From: Verrucomicrobiales bacterium
GTDB taxonomy: Bacteria > Verrucomicrobiota > Verrucomicrobiia > Limisphaerales > Palsa-1400
Direction of reading: 5' to 3'
DNA: 42,071 nt
Assembly (NCBI GenBank): GCA_003138485.1
Contig: PLGF01000135.1
Location: 62,585 to 104,655, forward strand
In this document: one piece after another, positions 1-9,600 of the stretch
How the letters are laid out: every line of letters begins with the position of its first letter
Numbering within the stretch: position 1 is the first letter of the stretch
Notes under the pieces: model-generated
The model's input: only the letters and a program-made list of their open reading frames with translations
Database searches by the model: none
Told to the model about the DNA's origin: nothing
Made by a program: the position numbers and the translations under genes

Positions 1-3000
1 GGGGGAAACATCTCGATCAAGTCCGGCGGTACTTTCAGCGACAGCGCCGGAAGTCAAATCACGGCGAAAGGCGGGGCCAATGGCGGGAACGGCGGGAACG
101 TGGAGGTCAGCGCCCCGAGCATATTGTCGTTGAATTCGAGCATTGACGCCAGCGCGCAGCCCGGCTGGAGTGAGGGTTTGTTTTCAATGGACCCGCAAAA
201 CATCGTGCTGGGGACATTTTCGTCCGGCCAGCCGGCGGGCACAAGTGGGGTGATCACCGCAATGGGGGATTCCGGTCCGGATGTGGACGTGGATGTGGGG
301 AGCGCGTTTAAGAATATCAACGCCAACATCCTGTTGGAAGCCTCCGGGAACATTTCGCTCAACACGGCGTGGGATTTAAGCCTGAGCACCGGGAAACCCA
401 CAGGCCAACTCACATTGGAAGCCGGCGGCAACATCATTTTGAACTCCTCAATCACGGATGAGAACAATTGGTCGTTGACGCTGGAGGCGGGATACAATTT
501 CGCGCCAAGCGGCGGGGTCATTTCTGGTGTGGGTAATGTGACACTTGCTACCGGCGCCGCGATCGACACGGCAGCCGGGAACATCAACGTGGTGGCCGGG
601 AACAACGTCTCCATCGGAAATGGGGGCATTGTGACGGGGATTGCCAATGGCGCGGTGATCACCGGGCCTGGCGGCAATATCAGTGTCCAGGCGGTGGCTG
701 GCAACGTCAATTGCGGCTCGAGCACGACGGGTTATGATTTCGTGTCAACCGGCGTCGGTTACACGGTGGACGCCGGCTTGGGCGGCATCAGCACCGCCAG
801 CGGCGGGAACGTCACGATTCAGGCCGGAGGCAACATTACGGCTCCTCTGCCAACAGGCAAAAGCTCGCAGCAGACCGATGCCGGTAGCGGGGCTTTTGGG
901 GCTGCTCCCGGCAATGTGACTCTGACGGCGGGCGGCAACGTGACCGGGCATTACGTTTTGGCCAATGGCACCGGGACCATCACGGCCAACAACGCAGGCA
1001 CCAGTGCCCATAATCTGGCCCTGAGTCTGATCAAAGGCGGATGGGTGGTCAACGCCGCGGACAACATTTTCTTGCAGGAGGTGCGCAACCCCAACGGGGT
1101 GTTCAACACTGTTCCCAACGAAGGCGGAGGCAACACGGAATTATTGTTTAACTACGATCCTCTGGCGTCGGTGACCTTGAATGCCGGCAATGGCGTGACC
1201 ATCGTTGGCAACGGTCTGCCGCGTGTGAACGGAACCGCTGAACCCCTCATTTTCCCGCCCATCTTGATGATCAATGCCGGCGCCGGCGGGATTACGCTCG
1301 ATAGCAGCCTCGACTTGTTCCCATCCCCGGAAGGCACGCTGGAGTTGACCACCTCCGGCGGCGGCAATCTCGGTCCCGGCCCTGGCGGGGCATTTACCAT
1401 CTGTATCTCCGACAGCAAGAGCCTCAATTGGGTGAGCTCGAGGAGTTTTGGCTATAACGATCCTGGTGCTCCCAACGCCCTGCTGCACCTGGATGACCCA
1501 AACCCGGTGCTCATCAACATTAGCGGCTCCATTTCCGATTTAACCTTGTATTCCCCGAAACCCGTCGAAATGTCTGCGGCCAATAACATCGTTGACTCCG
1601 GCGCCGTGATTGAGAATCTGCGCCCGACCGACACGACCACCATCTCGGCGGGTGGAGAAATCCTCGATCACAGCAGTTACGTTATCCTCACTCTGCCGGC
1701 CGGGGAGACGCCGGATTTCAGCGCTCTGGCCGAGGTTGAAGATCCCTATCTCAATAAGTTCACGCTCGTTCCCACGCAAGGCGGACCGGGCGTTCCTATC
1801 ATTGCAAATCCCAATTATAACAGTGCGTTTCAGGGCATCACAGTCAACTACAGCGCCGCCACAAGCACCCTGGTGTATGAGGGGAAAATGAGCCAGGCGC
1901 AGGAGACGGCTTTCCTCCAGATGACCGTGCCTTTTCTCAATGCCGCCACCATTGAGGAAATCTTTACCCAAAGCCAGGTGGAGAATACAATGTCGCTCGG
2001 AGCTTTTAAAGTTGCCGGGCCGGGAACATTTCAAGTAAACGCGGCTTCCATCGACTTGGGCAATTCGCAGGGATTGGTATCGATTGGGCTTGGCACCGGT
2101 GGCACCTCGGGATTTGGTGATTTCGCGGCGCTGGCGCCCTATACCGCCATCGGCGCGGCATTGGACGTTTCGGCGAGCGGGAACATCTCGATGCTTTCCT
2201 CAAGCATCGAGTCGATGTACGGCGGGGCCGTCAATGTCCGATGCGGGGGCGAAATCGATGTCGGCTCGGCGCTGGTCCCGTCCGCATCAGTTGCTTATCC
2301 CTTGGGCATCGTCAGTCTGTGGGGTGGCAACATCAACGTGATCGCGGACGGGGACATCAACGTGGACGGTTCCCGCATCGCCGCTTATGATGGCGGTAAT
2401 ATCTTCGTGGAGTCTTTGAATGGGAACGTCAATGCAGGCAGCGGTGGCAAGGGATCCGTAACGGTCTATAAGCCTTATGTGAATAAAAATGGGCAGGTGG
2501 TGGACCTGGAGGATATTATCCAAGGAAGCGGCATCCTGGCCACCAGTTTTCCGCAATTGGTTCCTGGCGCGAAATCGGAGCAAGTCGGGAATATCACGGT
2601 GGAGACTCCTGAAGGCAACATTGTCGCCAGCAAGGGCGGCATCGCGCAACTAGCCTTGGGGCCGGTGACGCATAACGACGCGACCATCGACTTAAGCGCG
2701 GGCAGCCCGGGCTTCGTGGGCAGTGTCGATGCTGCCGGATCCGGTGTTGTGGGCGGCCAGGTGAACATTTCGGCCACGGGGAACATCAGTGGTTTGGTGG
2801 TGGCCAGCGTAGGGGCCAATGTGAGCGCCCTGCAAAACGTCAACGCGACAGTCTTGTCGCAAGGAAATGCCACCGTGAGCGCCGGCGGAACGGTCAGCGG
2901 GACTATTGTGGGGTTTGGCAGCGTGAGTGTGAGCGGGGCCAGCGACGTGGCAGCAGCCTTCTCCGCCACCAGTGTCACGACCACCGGGGCCGTTTCGGGC

Positions 3001-3192
3001 GCGGCGGCGCCCGCCGCCCCAACGGCCAGCAGTTCTGCCGCCGCGGCGGCGACGGCGCAGCAAGTCACGCAGTCAACGCAATCGAATTCGGACCTCGCGG
3101 CCAATGACAATGCGGATGACGACGAGAAGAAAAAGCAGAAGAAACAGTTAATGGAGTACGTGGGCCGGGTGACGGTGCTGCTGCCGGAGTAG
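1..3192 (+). CDS. Filamentous-haemagglutinin-like repetitive surface protein, 5' partial
   Basis: The frame is open from base 1 to the stop at 3190-3192, so the gene starts left of the window and the 1063 visible residues are its C-terminal part. The sequence is low in Cys and rich in Gly, Asn, Ala and Val, with many loose repeats of the type GGNI/GNVNV/SASGNIS. This is typical of a right-handed beta-helix adhesin of the filamentous haemagglutinin class. About 100 residues before the end lies an Ala/Ser/Thr-rich linker, then a charged patch (DDDEKKKQKK) and the ending GRVTVLLPE. A secretion domain (TPS or similar) would lie in the missing N-terminus, so the export route cannot be judged. No terminator is visible in the 17 bases before the convergent porin gene. 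Role (adhesion or surface layer) is inferred from composition only. Confidence 0.7.
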   Translation, partial: GGNISIKSGGTFSDSAGSQITAKGGANGGNGGNVEVSAPSILSLNSSIDASAQPGWSEGLFSMDPQNIVLGTFSSGQPAGTSGVITAMGDSGPDVDVDVGSAFKNINANILLEASGNISLNTAWDLSLSTGKPTGQLTLEAGGNIILNSSITDENNWSLTLEAGYNFAPSGGVISGVGNVTLATGAAIDTAAGNINVVAGNNVSIGNGGIVTGIANGAVITGPGGNISVQAVAGNVNCGSSTTGYDFVSTGVGYTVDAGLGGISTASGGNVTIQAGGNITAPLPTGKSSQQTDAGSGAFGAAPGNVTLTAGGNVTGHYVLANGTGTITANNAGTSAHNLALSLIKGGWVVNAADNIFLQEVRNPNGVFNTVPNEGGGNTELLFNYDPLASVTLNAGNGVTIVGNGLPRVNGTAEPLIFPPILMINAGAGGITLDSSLDLFPSPEGTLELTTSGGGNLGPGPGGAFTICISDSKSLNWVSSRSFGYNDPGAPNALLHLDDPNPVLINISGSISDLTLYSPKPVEMSAANNIVDSGAVIENLRPTDTTTISAGGEILDHSSYVILTLPAGETPDFSALAEVEDPYLNKFTLVPTQGGPGVPIIANPNYNSAFQGITVNYSAATSTLVYEGKMSQAQETAFLQMTVPFLNAATIEEIFTQSQVENTMSLGAFKVAGPGTFQVNAASIDLGNSQGLVSIGLGTGGTSGFGDFAALAPYTAIGAALDVSASGNISMLSSSIESMYGGAVNVRCGGEIDVGSALVPSASVAYPLGIVSLWGGNINVIADGDINVDGSRIAAYDGGNIFVESLNGNVNAGSGGKGSVTVYKPYVNKNGQVVDLEDIIQGSGILATSFPQLVPGAKSEQVGNITVETPEGNIVASKGGIAQLALGPVTHNDATIDLSAGSPGFVGSVDAAGSGVVGGQVNISATGNISGLVVASVGANVSALQNVNATVLSQGNATVSAGGTVSGTIVGFGSVSVSGASDVAAAFSATSVTTTGAVSGAAAPAAPTASSSAAAAATAQQVTQSTQSNSDLAANDNADDDEKKKQKKQLMEYVGRVTVLLPE

Positions 3193-3209
3193 CCATCACG
3201 GCGCGGCCC

Positions 3210-4790
3210 TTAGAACCGCATGGCCAGGTCCATTTGGATGATTTGAAACCTGTTGATCGGGTTCGGCAGCGGCAAATCGGCGTTGTAACCGCCGGTGCCC
3301 AGTTGGTCGTTGATGCGCTCGGCCAATCCGTAGCGGAGGGTGCCGATCATGGCGTCGGTGAAACTATAGGCAAAGGCGGTGTAGATTCCTTGCAAATTGC
3401 CACGGCCTTCAAAAAAATCCGAATCCAGCAGGTTGGGGTCCAGCGCGTATTGTTCGACGTGTTGCCAATAGACCCGCGCTTCCCACGTTCCCTTTTTCGA
3501 CGTCGTGCCATAGACCAGACCCAGATTATTTCCGACAGCCAGGCCCATTTGCATGGCTTGGGATTGGTTCAACTGCACGCCTCCGCGGAAAGCATTCGTT
3601 CCACCGATTGCCCTGCCGGCCGCGTAGGCCGCGCGGGCACGGTCATCGCCCGCCAAATTAATGCTGTAATCGCCAAAGGCCTTGGCATCCAAGGAACCGA
3701 GCTTGAAATTCACTTCCATGGGAAATTCAATGATGGCCAGATTATTGATCCCGGTCTGGTTGTAGCCATTCTGGCCGCTGGATTGGTAAACGAATCCTCC
3801 GGGGAGGGTGGAAGGAATGCTGGGAGAAGGGCTGAAATTTGGTTGAAACGTGTATCCGCTTTCTCCCTCCCCCACGAATTTGCCGTAAAAGCCGTCGCTT
3901 GCGTTCCCATGTCCCACGTAAGTATAGACGACGGGCGCGGCTTTGACCGACAAGTTGGTATCGACGTGATAGGTCACCCCCAACTGCCAGGCCAGCAGGT
4001 AGGCGTTATGGTCGGAGACGTCTCCCAGAAAGCTCGCTGCATTGTTTCCTCCTTGCACCGCATAATCACTACCTGAGGGCGAGGCGTCCTGGTAGATATA
4101 TTGCGCAAAAGTCGCAAAAAAGTCTGCCGAATCGCGGGTGTATTTGAATTTCTCCACGGCACCTTCCGGCGTGTAGTCCGAATCCCAAACCATCGACGTA
4201 GTATAGAGCGGCTGCGGCACTCTGCCGAAAGAAAGGTCCAGCCACGGAGCCAGCCGCCATCCCAGATATGCCAACCCGACATAGAGGCTATAGTTGTTGG
4301 CTTTGCTGAACGGACCGTAATAGGGGGATGAGCCGCCGCCGCTGCCGTTGCCGAAGGTGTTCCAGGTTGACCGCTGATTGGGAGAAGTCTCCAGTCTTAA
4401 ACCGTAATAGCAGTCATCGGGCAAGTCGCCGCGCACTCCGATGCGCAAGGCGTAGCGCCAGCGGTTTTCCGCGTCGTAAACGCTCCCGGCCTCCGGCCCG
4501 AGTTGGGCGGCGCGGTATTCGTAGCGGAACCGAACATCGCCGTACAACTCCATGCTCTTAATGACGCTGCTGACCCTGAATTTCTGATCCCCGCCATTGT
4601 TGAAATTTGCCGCGTTGTTGGTGCGGGCCGCCATTTTGAGCTGCTCTGCATCATCCTGTTTAAGAATCCCTTTGGCGACCAACTTGTTCAGAATCGCGTC
4701 CGCGGTAGCTTGGGCCTCCGCGGAGGCGACCAGCGCTAAACACGCCGCCATGCCAGCCACGATGCCCGCTGATTTACATCTCAGATTCAT
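3210..4790 (-). CDS. Outer-membrane porin, Porin_5-like (copy 1 of tandem pair)
   Basis: 526 residues. A clear Sec signal peptide ends near AEAQA (about residue 27). A short helical segment follows with the signature GILKQDDAEQLK, typical of the Porin_5 'putative porin' family. The rest alternates aromatic and polar residues as expected for beta-strands (MELYGDVRFRYEYR, LDLSFGRVPQPLY) and ends in an aromatic C-terminal strand, DLAMRF, as outer-membrane barrels do. Start: ATG at 4790 directly before the signal peptide; no strong Shine-Dalgarno is visible. It lies 59 bases downstream of a close paralog on the same strand. Some 33 bases upstream of both start codons are also alike, so the duplicated unit included the 5' region. 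Probable role: diffusion channel in the outer membrane; substrate unknown. Confidence 0.8.
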   Translation of the reverse strand: MNLRCKSAGIVAGMAACLALVASAEAQATADAILNKLVAKGILKQDDAEQLKMAARTNNAANFNNGGDQKFRVSSVIKSMELYGDVRFRYEYRAAQLGPEAGSVYDAENRWRYALRIGVRGDLPDDCYYGLRLETSPNQRSTWNTFGNGSGGGSSPYYGPFSKANNYSLYVGLAYLGWRLAPWLDLSFGRVPQPLYTTSMVWDSDYTPEGAVEKFKYTRDSADFFATFAQYIYQDASPSGSDYAVQGGNNAASFLGDVSDHNAYLLAWQLGVTYHVDTNLSVKAAPVVYTYVGHGNASDGFYGKFVGEGESGYTFQPNFSPSPSIPSTLPGGFVYQSSGQNGYNQTGINNLAIIEFPMEVNFKLGSLDAKAFGDYSINLAGDDRARAAYAAGRAIGGTNAFRGGVQLNQSQAMQMGLAVGNNLGLVYGTTSKKGTWEARVYWQHVEQYALDPNLLDSDFFEGRGNLQGIYTAFAYSFTDAMIGTLRYGLAERINDQLGTGGYNADLPLPNPINRFQIIQMDLAMRF

Positions 4791-4849
4791 TAGAAGTTGG
4801 TTTTAACGTGCTTCTTGCAGGTGGAGCCGTTCGATGTCCGGCCTCGCCA

Positions 4850-6451
4850 TTAAAACCTCAAGGTCAAGTCCATTTGGATGATTTGAAACCTGTTGATCGG
4901 ATTTGGCAGCGGCAAATCGGCGTTGTAACCGCCCGTGCCCAGTTGGTCGTCGATGCGCTCGGCCAAACCGTAGCGGAGGGTGCCGATCATGGCGTCGGTG
5001 AAACTATAGGCAAAGGCGGTGTAAATTCCTTGCAAATTGCCACGGCCTTCAAAAAAATCCGAATCCAGCAGGTTGGGGTCCAGCGCATATTGTTCGACGC
5101 GCTGCCAATAGGCCCGCGCTTCCCACGTGCCCTTCTTGGACGTGGTGCCATACACCAAACCTAAATTATTCCCGACCGCCAAGCCCAGTTGCATGGCCTC
5201 GTCCTGGTTCAATTGGACGCCGCCCGGAAAAGCCGCTTTCCCTCCCACCGCGTAGGCCGCGCGCGCCCGATCGTTCCCCTCGAAATTGATGCTGAAATCG
5301 CCAAACGCCCTGGCATCCAAGGAACCGATCTTGAAGTTTATCTCCATGGGCAGTTCCAGAATGGCCAGATTGTTGATCCCAGTTTGGTTGTAGCTGGTAA
5401 GGTTGTTATAGCTGCCTGGCGGCTCGTAAACGAAAGCGCCGGGGAGGGTGGAAGGGATGGAAGGGGTGACAGTTCCTGGAGCACCGGTAGAGGAAACCCC
5501 TGGGGCAAACGTGTATCCGCTTATTCCCTGGCCCACGAACGGGCCGTAAAATCCGTCGCTCGCGTTTCCATGTCCCACATAAGTATAGACAACGGGCGCG
5601 ATTTTGACCGATAGATTGGTGCGCATGTGATAGGTTCCCCCCAACTGCCATGCCAGCAGGTAGGCGTTATGGTCGGACACATCTCCCAGAAAGCTGGATG
5701 CCTCCGTGCCTCCCTGCACCGCATAATCGCTCCCGCCGGGACTGACATCCTGGTAAACATACTGGCCTAAATTCGCAAAAAAGTCCACCGGGCCGTACGT
5801 GAATTTGAGTTTTTCCACCGCTCCTTCCGGCGTGTAGTCCGAATCCCAAACCATTGGAGTGGTATAAAGCGGCTGCGGCACCCTGCCGAACGAAAGGTCC
5901 AGCCACGGAGCCGGACGCCATCCCAGATATGCCAACCCGACATAGACGCTGTAATTGTTGGCCTTGCTGAACGGACCGTAGTAGGGGGATGAGCCGCCGC
6001 CGCTGCCGTTGCCGAAGGTGTTCCAGGTTGACCGCTGATTGGGCGAAGTCTCCAGTCTTAAACCGTAATAGCAGTCATCGGGCAAGTCGCCGCGCACCCC
6101 GATGCGCAAGGAGTAGCGCCAGCGGTTTTCCGCGTCGTAAACGCTCCCGGCCTCCGGTCCGAGTTGGGCGGCACGGTATTCGTAGCGAAATCGAAGATCG
6201 CCGTACAACTCCATGCTCTTGATGACGCTGCTGAGCTTGAACTTCTGGGCCTCCGCATTGTTGGAGCCGACCGCGTTGTTGGTCTGGGCTTCCTTTTTGA
6301 TCTGCTCCGCCTCGTCCGGGCTCAGAATGCCCCTGGTCACCAACTTGTCCAGCAGGGCGTCGGCGGAGATCTGGGCCCTGGCCGGTGCGGCCAGCGCCAG
6401 ACACGCCGCCGCGCCAGCCATCATACCCGCTAATTTACTTCTCAGATTCAT
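4850..6451 (-). CDS. Outer-membrane porin, Porin_5-like (copy 2 of tandem pair)
   Basis: 533 residues, with the same layout as its neighbour at 3210-4790: signal peptide ending near ARAQI, the helical signature GILSPDEAEQIKKE, many amphipathic beta-strands and the terminal strand DLTLRF. The two proteins are nearly identical over the first barrel strands (around residues 80-200) and over the last 90 residues. They differ most in the signal peptide, the linker after it and a region near residues 300-350 that is probably a surface loop, where this copy has extra residues (SSTGAPGTVTP). It is the upstream copy, so the promoter in 6452-6640 probably drives it and may serve both. Role: outer-membrane pore; substrate unknown. 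Confidence 0.8.
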   Translation of the reverse strand: MNLRSKLAGMMAGAAACLALAAPARAQISADALLDKLVTRGILSPDEAEQIKKEAQTNNAVGSNNAEAQKFKLSSVIKSMELYGDLRFRYEYRAAQLGPEAGSVYDAENRWRYSLRIGVRGDLPDDCYYGLRLETSPNQRSTWNTFGNGSGGGSSPYYGPFSKANNYSVYVGLAYLGWRPAPWLDLSFGRVPQPLYTTPMVWDSDYTPEGAVEKLKFTYGPVDFFANLGQYVYQDVSPGGSDYAVQGGTEASSFLGDVSDHNAYLLAWQLGGTYHMRTNLSVKIAPVVYTYVGHGNASDGFYGPFVGQGISGYTFAPGVSSTGAPGTVTPSIPSTLPGAFVYEPPGSYNNLTSYNQTGINNLAILELPMEINFKIGSLDARAFGDFSINFEGNDRARAAYAVGGKAAFPGGVQLNQDEAMQLGLAVGNNLGLVYGTTSKKGTWEARAYWQRVEQYALDPNLLDSDFFEGRGNLQGIYTAFAYSFTDAMIGTLRYGLAERIDDQLGTGGYNADLPLPNPINRFQIIQMDLTLRF

Positions 6452-6640
6452 TATTAGTTGGTTCTAATGTGCTTTTAGCAGGCCCTTTGATACAATCTTT
6501 TTTTGGCGGCGCAAGGGTTATTTTGTGACAATTGCGCGACAGGCCCCAACGTGACGTTTCTGTTACATCCGCGCTTTCAGGCCATAATGCCTTGACTCAA
6601 CGGCGGGCTTTGACGAAAGTCCCAGCCTCTTGATCGCACG
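6452..6640. other. Divergent intergenic region between porin pair and GloVer protein
   Basis: These 189 bases separate two divergent genes and must hold both promoters. The first 33 bases resemble the region upstream of porin copy 1. An AT-rich patch (6494-6506) is followed by a GTGACAATTGC stretch and by GTGACGTTTCTG about 25 bases further on. No convincing -35/-10 pair or Shine-Dalgarno can be assigned on either strand by eye. Confidence 0.4.
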
Positions 6641-9600
6641 ATGACAGTCGGATTCCGCGCATTCCTCCTCCAGTCGCCCGGGCAACGCCGCCAGGTGTGG
6701 CTGGCGCTGCTTGCCGCCCTGGCGCTGTGCCTTCTGGCCTTCCCGTCTGTGTCCGTCGCGGCTCCGACGGTTCTCTATTCCTTCACCGCCCCAACATCCC
6801 CAAGTGCTTCGCCCGCAACAAACAGCGACGGCATCGCCCCGGATTCCAAGCTGGTTCTGGGCAGTGACGGGAACCTGTATGGAACGACGCGGAGCGGCGG
6901 CGCCTGCGGAGCGGGTTCCATTTTCCGCGTGACCCCCGCTGGCAGCCTCTCCAATTTATATTCGTTCCCGGCGGCCGCCAACAATTCCGGCGAGGTCGTT
7001 TACAACTTGGGTCCAAACGATTTGACGCAGGGAACTGACGGGAATTTTTATGGCACCACCCGGAGCGGCGGCTCCAACTTCACCGGCACGGTTTTCGTGG
7101 TTTCCCCGACTGGAGCGTTTACCAACCTGCACACGTTCGCCGCGGAATCCAACAACGCTTCCGGTGTGGAAACCAGCGCCGACGGCGCGACGCCGGTGGG
7201 CGCGCTGGCGCAGGGGAGCGATGGAAATTTTTATGGGACGACGCAATACGGCGGCGCCAACGGCACAGGCACGATTTTTCAAATCACCCCTGTCGGCGCG
7301 TTCACCAGCTTGCATTCCTTCAGCAGGCCGGCTTCCGGCTCCGCCACCACAAACGGGACCGTGCCCAACGCTCTGACGCTGGGAAGCGACGGCGCTTTCT
7401 ACGGCACCACACAGCAAGGTGGCGTGGACAATGCGGGAACATTTTTCAAATTCACCCTGGCAGGCGGCTTCACCCAGATTTATTCGTTCAATGGCGAGGC
7501 GCCCGGCGGCAACCCGATCACGCCAGATTCCACCCTGGTGCAAGGCCCCAACGGAAATTTCTTCGGAACAAGCGCTTTTGGAGGCTCGCAGGGGGGCGGC
7601 TCCATTTTTGAAATCACCAACACCGGCGGCGCGAACGTGCTCTATTCATTTTCGCTGCTCAATGCCGGCGCGACCGCTGCCCTGACCCTCGGAGCGGACG
7701 GCAATTTCTATGGAACGACCGCGGCCAACGGATTGAACGGCGAGGGGACATTCTTCAGCATCACGCCAACGGGTGATTTTGGCGCCTACTCCTTCAGCCC
7801 GCTGAACACCAACTCTGCCAACGCCGATGGCGCGAACCCTTCCGCCGCTCCGACCGCCGACAGCGCCGGCAACATTTACGGGACTTGCGCCGCAGGGGGA
7901 ACGAACGGTTCCGGCGTCATTTTCACGATTACCGACTCCCTTTTCGCCCCGCCATTCTTCGTCGCCGGCTCCAAACCAACCCCGGCGCAGACCAACGCGC
8001 TGGCCGGTTCTTCCATAACGCTCTCCCATCCCGCCCAAGGGGGCGCGCCGTTGAGCTATCAATGGTTGAGAAATGGGACGAATTCCTTGACCGATGGCGG
8101 CGACCTCTCCGGTTCGGCGACCAGCACTCTGATTATCAGCCCTGTTTTCTTTCGCGATGTCGGAAGCTACGCGCTGGTCATCAGCAACGCTTGGGGCGCT
8201 TTGACCAGTTCCGTGACGGTTCTGACCGTGAAGCCTCCCGGCGTTTCGATAACGTCGCCGAAGCCCAATGCGCGCACCAATTCAACCGTGTTCGCGGGAA
8301 CGGCCACCAACGCGCCGCTGTTCCCCGGCACCGATTCCGGTGATGTCCGTCTGACTGGCGTGAATTGGTCCATCACCAGCCTCCTCAATGGTTCCATCAT
8401 CACCAATGTGGCCGGCGTTGCCGCAGGCTCGGGCGGCGCGTCCAATTGGTCATTTACGGCGACTCCGTACCCCGGCACGAATATCCTCTCTGTGCGGAGC
8501 GTGGATGTTTCGGGAGACGTCTCGCCCGTTGTTTCCCGAACCTTTTTTTACGAAATGCAGAGTAAATTGACCGTCCTCACAACTGGAAGTGGAACGGGCA
8601 GCTTCAGCATCGCCAACGGCGCCAAGCTCAATGTGGGGGAGAGCTACTCCATTACCGCCAGACCCAGTTCCTCGGTGTTCAGCAATTGGGTCAGCAGCAA
8701 TGTGGCTGGCAGTCTGGTCATAGGCTACGATCCAACATTCGCGTTCGTCATGCAGTCGAATCTGGTTTTGACAGCCGATTTTATCTCGCGGCAGCCTCCC
8801 GCCATCTTCATATCCACCCCGAAGGCCAAGGAGCGCACCGGATCGAACGTCTTCGAAGGGACTGCGGCCTGCGCGCCGGTGTTGCCTGGAGTCAATCCCG
8901 ACAACGTCCGGCTGACCAACGTCCAGTTTTGGTTGACCAACGACGCCACCGGCTCGGTCGAAACCAGCGGATTTGCGGCGCTGACTTCGGGCGCCGGTGT
9001 CTCCAACTGGTCCATCACGGTGACTCCCGCGGCTGGCACGAACACCTTGGCGGTGCAATGCTCGGACGTTTCCGGTGGCGTCTCGCGCATTGAGTCCCGA
9101 ACCTTCTTTTACAAAAAGCCGGCTCTATTTGCCCTCACCAACCTTGGCAATGGAACCGGCACGTTCACGTACACCGCTTCCGTGGCCCGCGACACCCCTC
9201 CCACCAACGGCGCCATGCTCAACATTGGCGAGGGCTATACGATCACCGCCCAACCGCACCCGTTTTCCACTTTTAGCAAATGGGGCGGCAGCGCCAGCAC
9301 CTCCCAACGGGATCTGTCGTTCATTATGCAGCCAGGCTATGCATTGACGGCGACTTTTGTCGAGACTCCTCCCAAGGTGACCATCTCTTCCCCGACGGCC
9401 AATCTCCGCGCGGCTGCCACGAATATTGTTTTCAAGGGCGCCGCATCCGGCCATTTTCCCATTTCCAATGTTTTCTGTTCCCTGTCTGACACCAACGGTA
9501 TCGCCAAGCTGACTGCGGGCGCCGGCAATGTGTCCGATTGGTCCATCGACTTTGTGCCCTCGCCCGGCTTCAATACCCTGACCGTATCTTGCGAGGATGT

